Source: Gongronella butleri (Eukaryota > Mucoromycota > Mucoromycetes > Mucorales > Cunninghamellaceae). From it: a stretch of DNA of 64,000 nt. The translations under genes were made by a program, and so were the position numbers. Numbering within the stretch: position 1 is the stretch's first letter; every line of letters starts with the position of its first letter. Positions 51,107 through 63,806 of this stretch are shown here, in pieces. A model generated the notes under the pieces. It saw only the letters and a list, made by a program, of their open reading frames with translations. It was not told the DNA's origin and did no database searches. The DNA lies in the NCBI GenBank assembly GCA_025201375.1, contig JAIWZP010000004.1, positions 1,054,001-1,118,000 on the forward strand, read 5' to 3'.

Positions 51107-51812
51107 AAGGAGACCCACGCGTCCAAGATGAGCATGCTAGGAACCTGTTTTCGCCATGCAACGAGTCTGCTTACCGACTGGCGTTCCTTGAGAATCGCCT
51201 GCACGTCCTTGGCACGAGACAATGGCGCCGCCTCGCTATGGAAAAAAAGGGGGAGAAATGAATCACGAGGGGGAAATGGAAGCGCGAAATTTGGAGCAAG
51301 CAATAAAGCGTGTTTTTTTTTTTTTTTTTACCTCATGCGCTTGATCAGGTTGCTATCCAGATACTCGGTTTGGCTCTTGCGCCAGCGCATGACGGCATCA
51401 ATGACCGGCTTTTGCTGGTTGGCTGCCACTTTGGCCAACGACACGATTAACTTGTCAAACGAGGGGTCGGCGCCCTCGCCCAGCAGCATCGGCAGATCAA
51501 TGTCCACTTCCTGTTATTAAAAAAGAAATTGGTAAGCTTCGTATTTATGCCATTTTTGATCTATTTTTTTTATTTTATTTTTACCACGCCTGTATTAAGC
51601 ACCAAAGCCATCTTTGCGTCGGCCAATTTTTCAAATTGCTCAAACACGACGTGAAATGCATAATCTGAGCTGTACATGGACGGCGACGCGGCCGGTTCGT
51701 GGCTGTTGTTGCTGCTATTGCTGTTTTCGCTGCACCAAGCGCCGGTGCCGCGCGCAGGCGGTGTGCCGCCCGTGCCAGACGGCATGTGTATCGGCAGACG
51801 CGCTAGAGGCAT
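43229..51812 (-). CDS. FRY: Furry/Tao3/Mor2 cell-morphogenesis scaffold
   Basis: Giant HEAT/armadillo-like protein of 2534 aa in ten exons: 51812-51585, 51510-51332, 51235-51175, 51046-50916, 50828-50624, 50538-50197, 50093-46818, 46623-46490, 46388-44399 and 44287-43229. All phases agree. The N-terminus has the Furry signature YAFHVVFEQFEKLADAKMAL. The central region includes QFDMLNVLRWIDAVFESPD and the C-terminal part RWDHLVR-like HEAT repeats through LLRVVEERVFGE and SSLPTIYKHTQTLLSARL. Furry proteins scaffold NDR/Orb6-type kinases with Mob at sites of polarised growth. Low-complexity inserts are frequent: a Ser/Gly/His-rich block and an Ala13 run at residues 700-1000, polyQ, and a Pro/Ser/His-rich C-terminus. 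Length fits fungal Tao3 (about 2380 aa) plus these inserts. One intron holds a 46-nt poly-T. Confidence 0.94.
51059..51104. repeat. 46-nt A/T homopolymer in Furry intron 3
   Basis: Uninterrupted A46 on the plus strand (T46 in the transcript), ending about 11 nt before the acceptor at 51047-51048; the longest homopolymer in the window. Confidence 0.92.
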
Positions 51813-52222
51813 CGTGCTTTATGTTGTTTGTGGGATGAGTTTGTGTATGTGCGGGTCCTGTGAAGAACAAGGAGCAGAAGAAAAAAAAAGGAACAGGCAA
51901 ATGACAAAAAGCGGCCGACTGGCAAAAGAACGCAAAATGGAAACAAGTCGACGGCGCTTTTCGAGGCGAAAAAGAAATTGAGAGAGAGGGAGGAAGGGCG
52001 CGGGCGAGTGGGAGTGGGTGGCGAGACAATGGCGTTCTTTCCGGCTCAGGCAGACAAACCAACAAAAAAGCAAAAAAAGCAAAAAGAACAAAAAAGAACA
52101 GCGGGAACAAAAAAAAAAAAAAGAGGAGCGCCCGTTTCTACCTGCTTTTAAATCCCGCTGCCGCCCTGTTCATAAATTCATGCTCCGCTTTTCTTGGCCT
52201 CTTCCTTTCTCCACGAACAAAA
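51813..52222. promoter_or_regulatory. Divergent promoter region (Furry / HDDC2)
   Basis: 410 bp between two starts facing away from each other. Purine-rich on the plus strand. TTTTAAA at 52146-52152 lies about 75 bp before the HDDC2 ATG and may act as its TATA-like element. Confidence 0.4.
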
Positions 52223-53054
52223 ATGGCCAACGTCTTGCGATTCCTGCACACGATCGAGAACCTCAAGGTAAAAACAAATCTCAATGACCCTGAAAAGTGC
52301 TTAATTGCGCCCTTATTTAATAGCGCACCAAGCGCACAGGCTGGGTCGATAACAATGTCAAGCAACCCGAGTCCATTGCCGACCACATGCACCGCATGAG
52401 CGTCATGGCCCTCTTGATCGACGATCCCGCGCTGCAGCGCGATAAGTAAGCGCGTCACGTCGTGATTTTATAGTTATTGGGCAACAAGAATGGCTAAATT
52501 GTTATCATTTATCCCAAAAAGGTGCATTAAAATGGCCATGGTGCATGATCTGGCCGAGGCGGTGGTTGGCGACATCACGCCGCACGCCGGCGTATCCAAA
52601 GAGGACAAGTACAAGCGCGAACACGTGAGTATTGTTGCTTTTTTGGGAAAAACACGCGCATTGACCGTGTTTTTGTTCAATTTTTACCAAACAGGACGCG
52701 ATGCTGCAATTTAAAGAATGGCTCGGGGACGCCCCAGGGGCTATCGAGATGGTCGACCTCTGGCTCGAGTACGAACAGTGCAAGACCCCCGAGGCATTGC
52801 TTGTCAAAGACCTCGACAAGTTTGAAATGATCGTTCAAGCGCTGGAGTACGAGAAATGTAAGCTCCTTTTTGCCTTTTTTGTATAATACACCAACGATTG
52901 CTGACCCTCATGCTCCATTTTCGTAGCGGACGGCAAGGTGCTCCAGTCGTTCTTTGACTCCACACAGGGCAAATTCCAACACCCCACCGTCAAGGCATGG
53001 GCTGAAGCCTTGTACGACGAGCGCCGCGCGCTGCACGCCAAGTCATCATCATAA
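52223..53054 (+). CDS. HDDC2: HD-domain 5'-deoxynucleotidase (HDDC2 family)
   Basis: Five exons, 52223-52267, 52324-52445, 52522-52624, 52695-52857 and 52927-53054, 186 aa. The HD metal ligands are visible: His in [13 protein letters not shown], His-Asp in [14 protein letters not shown] and Asp in [10 protein letters not shown]. Start [20 protein letters not shown] and the GWV that follows match HDDC2 and yeast YBR242W/YGL101W, which dephosphorylate deoxyribonucleoside 5'-monophosphates. Length is typical. The acceptor of exon 3 is AAAAAG rather than a pyrimidine tract. AATAAA follows the stop. Confidence 0.94.
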
Positions 53055-54583
53055 ATAAAAAAAATAACGCGTGTCGCGGATATGCAAAAAGTGCGGGTTT
53101 CAACAAAAGATTGCGCGTGAAATTGGTATTAGATGCATTTGGCCTGTTTTCGCTCATTTCGCCAAAAGGACACAACCTATGGAGGTGCAAAGGACTTTTT
53201 CAAAAAAAAAATCCAAGCCTGCACTTTCGAATGAGCTCACCCGCGCCGTGCTGTGCCCGCCTGGATGGCGCGCTAAAATAATTTTGAAAATGGCGAACTT
53301 TCCAAGGGGTGCAGTCGTGTCGTGTAAAACGCAAAAGGCTGCGATTTTTCATCTCATGGCAAACTCAACGAGGAATGGCTTCAGCGATTTGAAAGTCATC
53401 TCATCAGAAAGAGCACGACTTGAAGCGTGCACAGACGCGGGAGATCTCGGTATAAAGATGACCTACTGCAGAATTGACGCGAAGAACTCGTTTGCGGGCA
53501 AACTTTGACGCGTCATAAACCGTGTCAGATGTTGAGTGACACGCGCCTGTTCCTAACCAATTCCATGCGCCCGACGTCTCTTGCGCTAATGGGCGCGTCA
53601 AAGCGGCACCATCACGCGGTGCTTGCAGAGCAATCCACGTGTAAATAACAAGACAAAATCGAGAATTGCTTTTCAACACACAAGCGGATCGTTTTCTTTT
53701 TTGACATTTCCCGTGGTTACTTCATGCGATGCATCTCGTGTGCAAGTTTGTTGCAATTCTGACACCTCGAATTTTCGATTTTGGTTTTGGAGGTCGACCA
53801 TGGCAAAATCTTGATTTGCGTGTGGCGCGCCCAAAAGTGGTTGACAGCTTGCAGTTGAGTGCCCATACGTGTTTTAAGCTTGCCATTTCAAGTGGGGGCG
53901 TGTTTCGGGAGCCTGCAGTGCCTGGTTGGCGAGTTCCAACTGAATAATCTTGAAAAATGACCAAGTAATAAACTTGCTCTCAAAAGGAAGTGTTAAACGG
54001 CCTCAATTTGAAGCAAGATGTGGTTGGACATATGGATGATAGGCTTGCAAACTTTTTTGACCATCGACTAATGTACTTGTGATGGGCAAAACGTGAAAAA
54101 TAAAAATTAAAATGCACTCATCGTATCTAGTTTGCTGAGATTGCAGCAGAATCGTTAATGAGAACTCAGTATGAGTCGCTGTCGCGTGAAAAGCAAGAAC
54201 TTGGGGCGAGAGATTGGTCAACTAACATCTTTGCTCGTTCAAAGGCTCATCTTGCTTGCAAATCAAGTAAAAAAAAAAAAATCGACCTTGCCGCCGAAAG
54301 AAATCATTGAGCCCGCCAAGCCTCGTGCTCTCGCCACGCGCGCGTTGCTTTGAACGCATCGACAAGCTCCACGCTGTTGTAAACATCGCCATGGCGAGTG
54401 TTTTCTTAAAATCGCTCAAACGTCGTGGAATTGATCCAATATACACACGTACGAGTGCCCGCTCTTCCAATAAGAAAAAAAAAAAAGGAACCTGCATAAT
54501 TATTTTAATACCAAAAAAAGAAAAAAAAGAGTGCATGACGAGGGAGAGAGGGGGAAATGTCAAAAAGGGGGGATGAAAAGAAT
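53055..54583. other. Gene-free spacer with inverted repeat copy
   Basis: 1.5 kb, no gene. Includes copy C of the dispersed repeat and a GACGCGTC palindrome at 53507-53514 followed by the same ATAAACC as at 31899-31905. Confidence 0.5.
53700..53945 (-). repeat. Degenerate dispersed repeat, copy C (inverted)
   Basis: Its reverse complement aligns with copies A and B2: the block CTCGCCAACCAG is shared with copy A and the 22-nt block at 53811-53832 with copy B2. Non-coding. Confidence 0.6.
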
Positions 54584-56832
54584 CTAATTGTCGACGTAGA
54601 AGTAGTTGCCGCTGAGCTTTTGCTCCTGGTCCATTTGCGAGTCGAGCTTGTTGATACGAGGGCGGTAGTTGGTGGGGTCGCGGCGGAAGGTGACCTCGAG
54701 TGATTTCAAGAACGAGTTCATACCGGTAAGCAGCGATTGAGGCGCCGTGGCCGTGGCGTGGACGGATGGTGTACCTTCGTACAAGATCGTGCGCGACGCG
54801 AGGTAGCTTGCCATGCTATTTTGTTTTTGAAAGAAAGAAAGAAAAAAAAGGGCGAGATGAGCAATGTGTTTCTCGATATCTTTTCGCTTTTTCTGCTTTC
54901 TTTTTTGCATTTTTCTTACATGAAATCGTGCTCGACGATAAAGGCTGTGCGCTTAAAGTGGACGACGAAGCGTTTGATGACCTTTGCGGCGATGATACGC
55001 TGTTCAGAGTCGAGGTAGGCCGAGGGCTCGTCAATGAGGTAAATGTCGGCGGGCTTGCCGAGGGCGAGAACAATGGCGACACGCTGCAATTCACCACCGG
55101 ACAAGTGCATGACCTCCTGGTCGATGATGTTGTCAATGTTGAGGGGCTTCATGACGTCGGTGTTGAATTGCGGGTTGAGGAACGCGGCCTTGATCTTGCT
55201 GAGGAACAGCATGCGCACAGTGCCCTTGAATTTGGGCGAGATCTTTTGCGGCTTATACGACACATTGAGCTGCGGCACCTGCTCGTCACCGTCGGCCTTC
55301 ATCAGACCAGCAAGCATGCGGATAAACGTGGTCTTGCCAGTACCGTTTTGACCAAGCAGCACCACAATCTCAGAGTCAGTGAATTCGCCAGCCTCGACAT
55401 CAAGCTTAAAGTCGCCCATCGTCTTGCTCATGCTCGGGTACGAGTAGTTGCGGTGCTTGGCAACGGCCTCCTCCTCGGCAACCTCACCAATGCGGAACGT
55501 CAGCGATTCTTCGCGGAAACGCAAGTTCTCCGTGCGAATGTTGCCGTCCAAGAAGATGTTGATACCGTCACGCACAGACGCGGGCAAGGTCACCACACCG
55601 TACACGGATGGCATGCCGTACAGGATACACACATAGTCGGAAAGGTAATCCAACACGGACAAATCGTGCTCCACGACAATGATATACCTATTTTTTTTGT
55701 TAAAAAAATGCCGTGTCGTGTCAGAACACGCCCCCAATGCACACATTGTTTTTTTTTATGCTTACGAATCAGAGCTGATCAAGGAGCGAATGACCTTGGC
55801 GGCATTGAGACGCTGCTTGACATCGAGGTACGACGACGGCTCGTCAAACATGTACACATTGGCCTTTTGCACGGCGACAATGGCAATGGCAAAACGCTGC
55901 AACTCACCACCGGACAATTGGCCGACCTCACGCTGCAAAACATCGCGCAGATCCAAATTGTCCAAGATATAATCCAAATTGTCGCGTTCCAGCTTGTCCT
56001 CGAGCAAGGCACCGACCTTGCCGCTGACCACCTTGGGAATATGATCGACGTACTGGGGCTTGATGATGGCCTATGCAAGAAAAAAGCAAATCGCATCGCG
56101 TCAGCACCCTCTATTCCTTTTGATTGGTGATATTTCGTGATTTTTCTTCTTTTTTTCTTTTTTTTTTACCTTGAGGTTGTCTTCGAGGATTCTGGTAAAG
56201 TAATTTTGCAGCTCGGAGCCACGGAAGTATCTAAGGAGCTCTTCCCAATCGGGGGGATTATCGTATCTGCCAAGGTTGGGCTTCATCTTGCCCGAAAGGA
56301 TCTTGAGCGCCGTGGACTTGCCAATACCGTTGGTGCCGACAAGACCGAGGACCTGGCCAGGGCGAGGCATGGGCAAGCGATGCAGCTTGAAGGAATTGGC
56401 CGAGTAGCGGTGCGTCACTTCGGATTCAAGATTCGTCGGCAAGTTGATGATGTGGATCGCGCCAAAGGGACACTTCTTCACACAAATACCACAACCAATG
56501 CAAAGCTCCTCAGAGATGAACGCGATCTTCGACGTGGGCTCGACTTCGATACAGAATTTACCTAAAAATTCAAAAATCAGGGGGAAAAAAATGAGTTTCT
56601 CGAGCCTCAATTCGCTAGATGGCTCATTCAACTTACCCATGCGATTCACGGGGCACGAGCGCTTACTATAAAACAAAACGAGTGGAGTGTTAGTGTGAGC
56701 CCCATTGGGCAACTTCATGTCAAAAAACGTCAGAATCATCGGCAATGAAGATGCTTACCATTCTTGTCGGCACTTCTTGGGCTTGCACTTGTCAGTGCTG
56801 ACAATGGCAATACGAGTCAGCTTGTCACTCAT
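54584..56832 (-). CDS. RLI1: ABCE1/Rli1 ribosome-recycling ATPase
   Basis: Twin-ATPase that splits ribosomes after termination and acts in initiation. Six exons: 56832-56759, 56665-56637 (29 nt), 56561-56170, 56070-55766, 55687-54920 and 54815-54584, giving exactly 599 aa as in human. The Fe-S region keeps eight Cys: C16, C21, C25, C29 ([14 protein letters not shown]) and the ferredoxin-like [12 protein letters not shown]. Walker A motifs GTNGIGKS and GQNGTGKTT, signature LSGGE twice, Walker [10 protein letters not shown] and IDEPSAYLD, and hinge/C-terminal [14 protein letters not shown] sequence are intact. Two of the first N-terminal Cys codons are split by introns. Essential in all eukaryotes; no odd features. 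Confidence 0.98.
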
Positions 56833-57237
56833 AGTACAAAAGTCAAAGAGAAAATAAAAAGAGGGGGAAAGAAAGGGGGAAAGGACAATACAAGGACAAG
56901 GGAAAAGAGGAAGAAAGAAAAAAATGAGAACCAGCAAACAATTCCTTTGTGAGGGGCCAAAGCCACTTTGATTTTGCGTCTCTCATGTTACCATTTAGGG
57001 TAAAAAGGCTCTCAAGTGCCTGCGGCAAGCCGTTTGGCCCAAATTTTTGGCCGCACGCCTGCCTTTTATGGGCAGACGCGTTGATCCAAGACCCAGCAAG
57101 CGCAAGACAAAGAGAGAAGAGAAATTGACACGGCATTTAATCATATATTACAAGTACAAGTAAAAAGTAAAAAAAAAGAGAAAAAGAAAGCAAAAGGAAG
57201 GGAAAAAAAGGACAATGAGGCTCACGACGGCAAGGCT
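56833..57237. other. Spacer between RLI1 and NDFIP genes
   Basis: 405 bp. RLI1 promoter and NDFIP 3' flank; purine-rich near 56850-56930 and 57160-57210. No gene. Confidence 0.5.
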
Positions 57238-58425
57238 CTACACCATGCTTTCAGCCGTGGCCGGTGCCGGCTCCTGTGAAATGATCGATTCCATCTTTTT
57301 GGCGCGTGTGTAGTCTGCAATGGCACGGATGATCAAAAACCAGCCGATGACCATGAGCACATAGGACAAAATGTCCGCATCCATGGCCTCCTCGGTGGCC
57401 TCGCTTGATGCGCCATTGTTGTTGTTGTCATTGTCGTCATCGCCTTCAACACCATCAGGCATCAGCGATTCCCCTGTGGAGAGAAAGAGAAAAAAAAAAA
57501 AGTCAAAAATGCGTCATTTGGGTTATCCGGTGGCAAGGAGAGGGGGAGCTTACGACTGCGAATGTAAAAGCCTGTTTGCACAAGCGAGACACCAAGACCG
57601 GCCAACGAGCCATTCTATGTGGAAAGAAAAAAAAGGAGTGAGGTCAATTCCACGTTGTGTCACCGAATCCAGATTCTATATTTGGCGACGCTCTTTTTTT
57701 TTTTTCTTACCTTGGCAGCATGAGATGTATGTAATAAATAGGTGAGCATGAAGCCGACGAATTGGAAGCTGCTCGACACCAACAGGTTCCAGGCAAAGGA
57801 CAAAATGTTGCCCACCGGTAGACCTTCGACAAGCACCATGTCGCCCATCCCCAAGGGCGCAATCACGGTCGTCTGCCAATAAGGCGGCGTGGCATCTTGT
57901 ACGGCCACATCGTATGACTTATCAATATAAAAAAAAAGATCGGGTGAGCATGCGCGTGGCCTTCAATGGCTCTCAATGAATCCATTCATGAAGGAAATCG
58001 ATCACTTACGGGAGGCGTTTCGTCCACTTTGTTGCTTTCAGACTCGGGCTTGGCAGACATGTTTGAAAAGACGCCGTCATTTGAGGCGTGGAGGATGGCG
58101 GGTGTGCTGGACGTAGCGGCAGCGGCGTGCACCACTGGCTCAGCCGAATTGGCGTCGTCCGAAGCATGGTACAAGAGGTGCTGCTGCTCGTGGCTGTCTG
58201 TTCCGTCGTCAAATTCTTCGCCAAACGTATCCACAAGCTCGTCGCGTTGCTGCAACTGCCGCTGCTCAGGCAGACGGCTGCTCGTCGTGCTTGGTGGTGG
58301 GTGAGAACCAAGAGAACTTGTGTCGTCACTCGTAGAAAGCTGCAAAAAAAATAAGAAAAAAATGAGCATTCGTCTTTTTTTGCCCCTTTTTCTCGTTGTT
58401 TTTTTACCTGTTGGTATCTGGGCAT
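57238..58425 (-). CDS. NDFIP/Bsd2-family Nedd4/Rsp5 adaptor
   Basis: Five exons, 58425-58408 (18 nt), 58339-58010, 57917-57711, 57614-57554 and 57473-57238, 283 aa. A long disordered Ser/Gln/Asp-rich N-terminus leads to ETPPSYDVA, whose PPSY motif is created across the exon 2-3 junction, then ATPPYW. NDFIP/Bsd2 proteins use PPxY to bind WW domains of Nedd4/Rsp5 ligases. Three membrane segments follow: LSFAWNLLVSSSFQFVGFML, GSLAGLGVSLVQTGFYI and LSYVLMVIGWFLIIRAIADY, ending with YTRAKKME, as in the family. Likely a Golgi/endosome adaptor for ubiquitination of membrane proteins. Starts head-to-head with SIW14, 189 bp apart. Confidence 0.9.
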
Positions 58426-58614
58426 TGGTAATAAAGGGAAAAGAGGCGTGGAAGGGAATGGAAAGCAAGGAAGGAAAAGGAAAGAAAATGAGAGAAATGA
58501 GAAATCGCCAAGGCAAAAGGAGGGCGGGCTTTATTTGAGCCCCCCAAACCTGGCGATTGGGCGCCCAAGCACGATTGCCAGCGTTTCTTTTCTTTTTCCC
58601 GACCACTTTTGGCC

Positions 58615-59611
<997 letters not shown>

Positions 59612-59982
59612 ATCCTAGATTTTCCATATATCCGCCCTTTTTTTTTTTTCCTTCGCATCATCCCCCAGCATTGTACATAGCCCCCGCCGACTTGCTTCGA
59701 AATCAAATAAATGACGCCTTTTACTCATCACGCATCAACTGCGCAGCGGCGCGATCGCCGAGATTTCAAATCGAGCAGTAAATCGTCAACTTGCCTATTT
59801 TGTGCGCATGATGGGCCCATTTTTTTTTTCTTCCATGCAATTTCTGCAACTCGTCAGTACAAAAAGAAACTTGAGAAACAACGACCGGGGGCCCAGCGCG
59901 TATATAAAAGTTTGCTTTTTTTCCCACCATTCTTCCTCTCTTTGTTTCTTTACTCCATCTTTTCTCTGTCTTTTACACTATC
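59612..59982. promoter_or_regulatory. Upstream region of the MDR gene
   Basis: 371 bp. TATA box at 59901-59910 and a C/T-rich leader up to the ATG (59925-59980). No other gene. Confidence 0.5.
59901..59910 (+). promoter_or_regulatory. TATA box of the MDR gene
   Basis: TATATAAAAG, 73 bp before the ATG at 59983, followed by a pyrimidine-rich leader; same layout as the CipC-like gene. Confidence 0.65.
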
Positions 59983-61059
59983 ATGAAAGCTGCTGTTCTG
60001 CGTGAATTCGGCACACCGCTGGCCATTGACCCATTGTTCCCCGATCCTCAGGTGTCACGAGGCGCAGCCATTGTCAAGGTGCTTGCTGTGCCTGTGAGCG
60101 GGTTTTACAATGAGACCCTGCAGGGCGCATTGCCACTTCAATTGCCGATTATCCCTGGGTTCAGCGCGGTCGGCATCGTCGACGAGGTTGGGCCTGATGC
60201 CACGGACGTCAAGGTGGGCGACGTGGTGTTTGTGGATCCGACGGTGCGGTCGCGCGACAATGTATACAGCCAGGCAACGATCATGCAGGGCTTTTTCGCG
60301 TTTGGCGGTGCACTGTCAGACACGTACCGGCACGGCGCATTCGCCGAAAAATTGCTCGCCCCACTTGAGAATCTGGTGCGAATCCCCACGTCGCTTGTCA
60401 ACCAACTCGGCGCGCCAAAACTCACGGCCCTGAATCCGCTGCTTGTCGCACAAGGCGCGCTTACCAAGGGCAATTTTCGCGCGGGCCAAAATGTCGTGGT
60501 GCTCGGTGGCTCCGGCCACTTTGGCAGCGCTGTCGCCCTGCTTGCGCTCGTGTCAGGCGCGCGAAAGGTGATCATTCCCACACGCAACCCTGCAAAAATC
60601 GACACGATCAAAGCAAAGTTCGGCGACCGCGTCATCGCCGTGCCCATCAAGGACACGGAAGAAGAGAATGCTGCCGCGTTCCAGGCCGCTGCGGGCGGCA
60701 ATGATGTACCCATCCATCTGGCGCTCGATTTTCTCGACACCACGGCGCCCATGGACCTCGTGGCCGCCGCCGTCCACGCGCTCGCCGTCAATGGCACACT
60801 CGTTCTATACAGTGGCACCGTCGCTCCAATCACACTCCCATATTCGCCAATCATGCTCAAGGACCTGACCATCCGCGGTGGCTTCATGTACGACCGCGAC
60901 GCGCCCGAGACCGTCCTTGGGCTTATCGAAACCGGGCAACTTGATCTCAACTTGTACGACACAAGCACCCAATTTCCACTCGAAGATGCGACAAAGGCCA
61001 TTGACGCGGCCAGCACCACTTCTGGTGCATTTTACATCACCGTGGTCACGGTGGACTGA
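59983..61059 (+). CDS. Zinc-less medium-chain dehydrogenase/reductase
   Basis: Intronless, 358 aa. GroES-like N-terminal domain, then a Rossmann domain with VVVLGGSGHFGSAVALLAL (residues about 167-185), the GGSGxFG type. Where zinc alcohol dehydrogenases have Cys and GHE (CGICGTD, PGHEGAG) this protein has VSGFYNE and PGFSAVG, so the catalytic zinc site is absent; the structural-zinc Cys cluster is also missing. It therefore belongs with quinone-oxidoreductase-like or related zinc-independent MDRs. Substrate unknown. TRNPAK after the second strand suggests NADP. It is one of the few intronless genes here, but codon use looks like its neighbours; transfer is possible but not shown. Confidence 0.88.
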   Translation: MKAAVLREFGTPLAIDPLFPDPQVSRGAAIVKVLAVPVSGFYNETLQGALPLQLPIIPGFSAVGIVDEVGPDATDVKVGDVVFVDPTVRSRDNVYSQATIMQGFFAFGGALSDTYRHGAFAEKLLAPLENLVRIPTSLVNQLGAPKLTALNPLLVAQGALTKGNFRAGQNVVVLGGSGHFGSAVALLALVSGARKVIIPTRNPAKIDTIKAKFGDRVIAVPIKDTEEENAAAFQAAAGGNDVPIHLALDFLDTTAPMDLVAAAVHALAVNGTLVLYSGTVAPITLPYSPIMLKDLTIRGGFMYDRDAPETVLGLIETGQLDLNLYDTSTQFPLEDATKAIDAASTTSGAFYITVVTVD

Positions 61060-63290
61060 TAATTAAATCGTTCTTCCTGCTCGTGGTGTACTTTTTATGA
61101 TTTTGAATTAAATTATTTACACGTCTTTTTCAACGTGGCATTTTATTGAAAACCAGAGGTCAGTTGAGTCGTGCAGATGAATCCAAAAAAAATATGATAT
61201 GATACTGTAGCGACATTTTCAAAATTATACAAGTACGCACGTACAGTAACAATAATGCCTTGGCCAAATTCTTCTTCGATCGCAATGAAATTTGCACTGT
61301 TCAAATCAGACAGGCTCGGACGTGGGACGTCAGATCCAGAATGTACTGTATGTTTGCCCGATGATGCATGACTTTTGTACTGTTGTACGCTTGTGAAAGC
61401 CGTTCAAACATCGTTTCAAAATTTTCAACCTCAATCGATATTCTCGGCAACCGATATCATAGGACGACACACGGCGCTTTTAACATGTCAAAAGTACCTG
61501 CTGAATCTTTCTCTATCGAATGGGACTAGTTTTTCATTGATGGATGCTTGGATGGCCAAAACTCGCGGAGAAAATCCACTTGCTTTTTCAACAAAATCTT
61601 ATTACAGTATTAATGGTGATTTGCAGCGCTTTAGAAGTTTACAGTAGATTGGGTTTGAACATTAATTTTGCGTGGGTCATTAACTCATGATATCTGCAGT
61701 TGTTGTTGAGATATTGAGAGAAAAAGAAGATAAAAAAAGGGAAAACAGGAAACTGATTGAGAATCTGATACCGTTTATTAAGAAAAAGTGAGGACTCTAT
61801 TATATAGACAATTTGTAAAAACTAGGGTTTGGGATGTAAGATGCAAAGAAATGCTTCAATGAGTGGCTGTCAAGCATACAAGCGTTCCGAGGCATGAATT
61901 GAATATGAGCCGCGCTCAATCAGCGATTGAGCTGTTCCTCGGATATGCAAACGATGCAGAGATGATGGTTCCGTGGCATGAATGCACAAGGGCGCGTAAA
62001 GACGCGTATGGCCAAGTGGGACATTGTGTGATCGCAAGCAAATGAGAATTTTTATTATTTATTTTTTTTTTTTTTATTTTTCTCAGGCTTGCATCTGCCC
62101 AGATCCTGGTCAATGCAATCTCTGATCATACATAGCGAATGAGGCATCTTAGCATGGGTGCGTACAAGAGAGCAAATGAGGGAAAGGGTGCGCTATCCTT
62201 TCATGTATGGTAAAATCGCGATTAAAACGTAAAGACCTGGCGACAGCAGCCATTGTGTGAGCGGGGCTTAATTAGCCAGACTAGGTAAGTGCCCGGCCAT
62301 CTGGATTTGAATCCAGGGATGCGGCACAGAGAATGCACGACGCGATTTGCATCGCGTAGCTTTATTTCTTTTTTTTTTTTTTTCACAACTTGTGAAATAC
62401 CAGTCCAGACACGGCCAGCGCGTCAGACTTAGGGTAATCGCACATTCTCTTTCACATGGATGTGTCCATTGTGATTTTTACTTAATGAGATCACGCTCTG
62501 CAAGCAGCAAATACAACAGTTGTTGTATGATAATATACAGTAATAGCCCACCTGACCCCCTTGCAAAATCGTTAGAAAATCCTCATTTATGAAAATCAAC
62601 GCTGCTCACTATCAAGTGCCCGCCGCTCCATGATTATTCTTGATTTCATTTGTTCGTTTTGGCTACTGGCTTCTCGGAAACAAAGTAAAAATCGGGGGTT
62701 GATCAGGTCGTTGACGAGAAAATCAAAATTTCTCTAGAAATTTACAATTTCTGCCCTGTCGTGCTAAATTGTTATTCGAGCATGCTGAAAACTCAAAAGT
62801 AAAAAGAGACGCGCGCGGCAGTCATTTTATTTTAGTCTGGCAAAGCTGATGCGCAATCTTTGTACACCTGCGACGCCAGATTTGAAATTTCAACTCCAAT
62901 TTTCTCGGGAAGGAACAATGTAACCCACGGCAATCTTGCAGTGACAAAAGATGCAGAATTTGATTCTCTGTCAAATGGAATCAATTTCACTAACGGGCGA
63001 CCAAAACTGGATAAGAAATTCAAGTTTTTAAAATTTGACGTTGATCGAATTTTTCTCGAGATCCGTCTCGTCAACTCCCAAATTTTCTTGCAGATTTGCT
63101 TGAAAGAGGGGGTCGATGCATCTAGTGAAGTGACTCTCAAAGCGCTGGTGCATAGGCTGCCAAACGGATTTGGATTTTCTGTCTGGAATTGAACCTCTCA
63201 AGCGGGGGACCCTCCAGATCCATTTTGACCTGAGCACCAAGCAACTTTTTTTCCGAAATTCGTAAAATCATTTCACCACAAAGACTCGTC

Positions 63291-63542
63291 GCAACGCCAC
63301 GAAACTTGCCGAACTATAGTTTTTGGCTCCTCTCTTTTCATAAAAAAATTAAAACCCCGAGGTCGCTCGAACAGCTGGTTCCGCGAGCGACTTGACATTG
63401 CTGATATTTTGGCTGTAACGCAGTTTTCGAAAAATCAGTTCGCAGTAAAATCGTGCTTCAATCACCACTAAACTTGACATCCTGTATTTTTTAACGCTCC
63501 TCTTTCCAGAAAAAAATAAAAACCAGAGGTCGCTCTGGCCGT
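63291..63542 (+). repeat. Two diverged tandem units, period about 167 bp
   Basis: The block AAACTTG, GCTCCTCT, an A-run, then GAGGTCGCT occurs with GAGGTCGCT at 63359 and again at 63526, 167 bp apart. A shorter AACCAGAGGTC also occurs near 61150. Confidence 0.55.
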
Positions 63543-63806
63543 TGTCAAGACATGCACTGATTTCATGATTTTTCACAAAAAAAATGGTAATACAGTAGGC
63601 TGCCCCAAAACATAATTGGATCGGTACCAAAAATTGGCCATTTGGTGATTTTGGCACGTCAACTTACCGGTATAAAGTAACTTTAAAACCAGTGGGTGAT
63701 TTGGCTGTCATTGGCAGTTTTTAAATTTTGGCATTTTTTCATGATGATTTTCACCAGTCTGGAGGTTATCCAAGGCTCGCTTGAATGGCTCGCCTTGGTT
63801 GTAAAC

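Noticed and set aside
62259..62335. tRNA-like A and B boxes (TAGCCAGACTAGG and GATTTGAATCC)
   Set aside because: No matching acceptor stem, and the T-arm does not pair with a 7-nt loop.
62860..63192. 110-codon plus-strand frame in the repeat-rich end
   Set aside because: No recognised domain, AT-biased composition like surrounding repeats, and no sign of exons around it.
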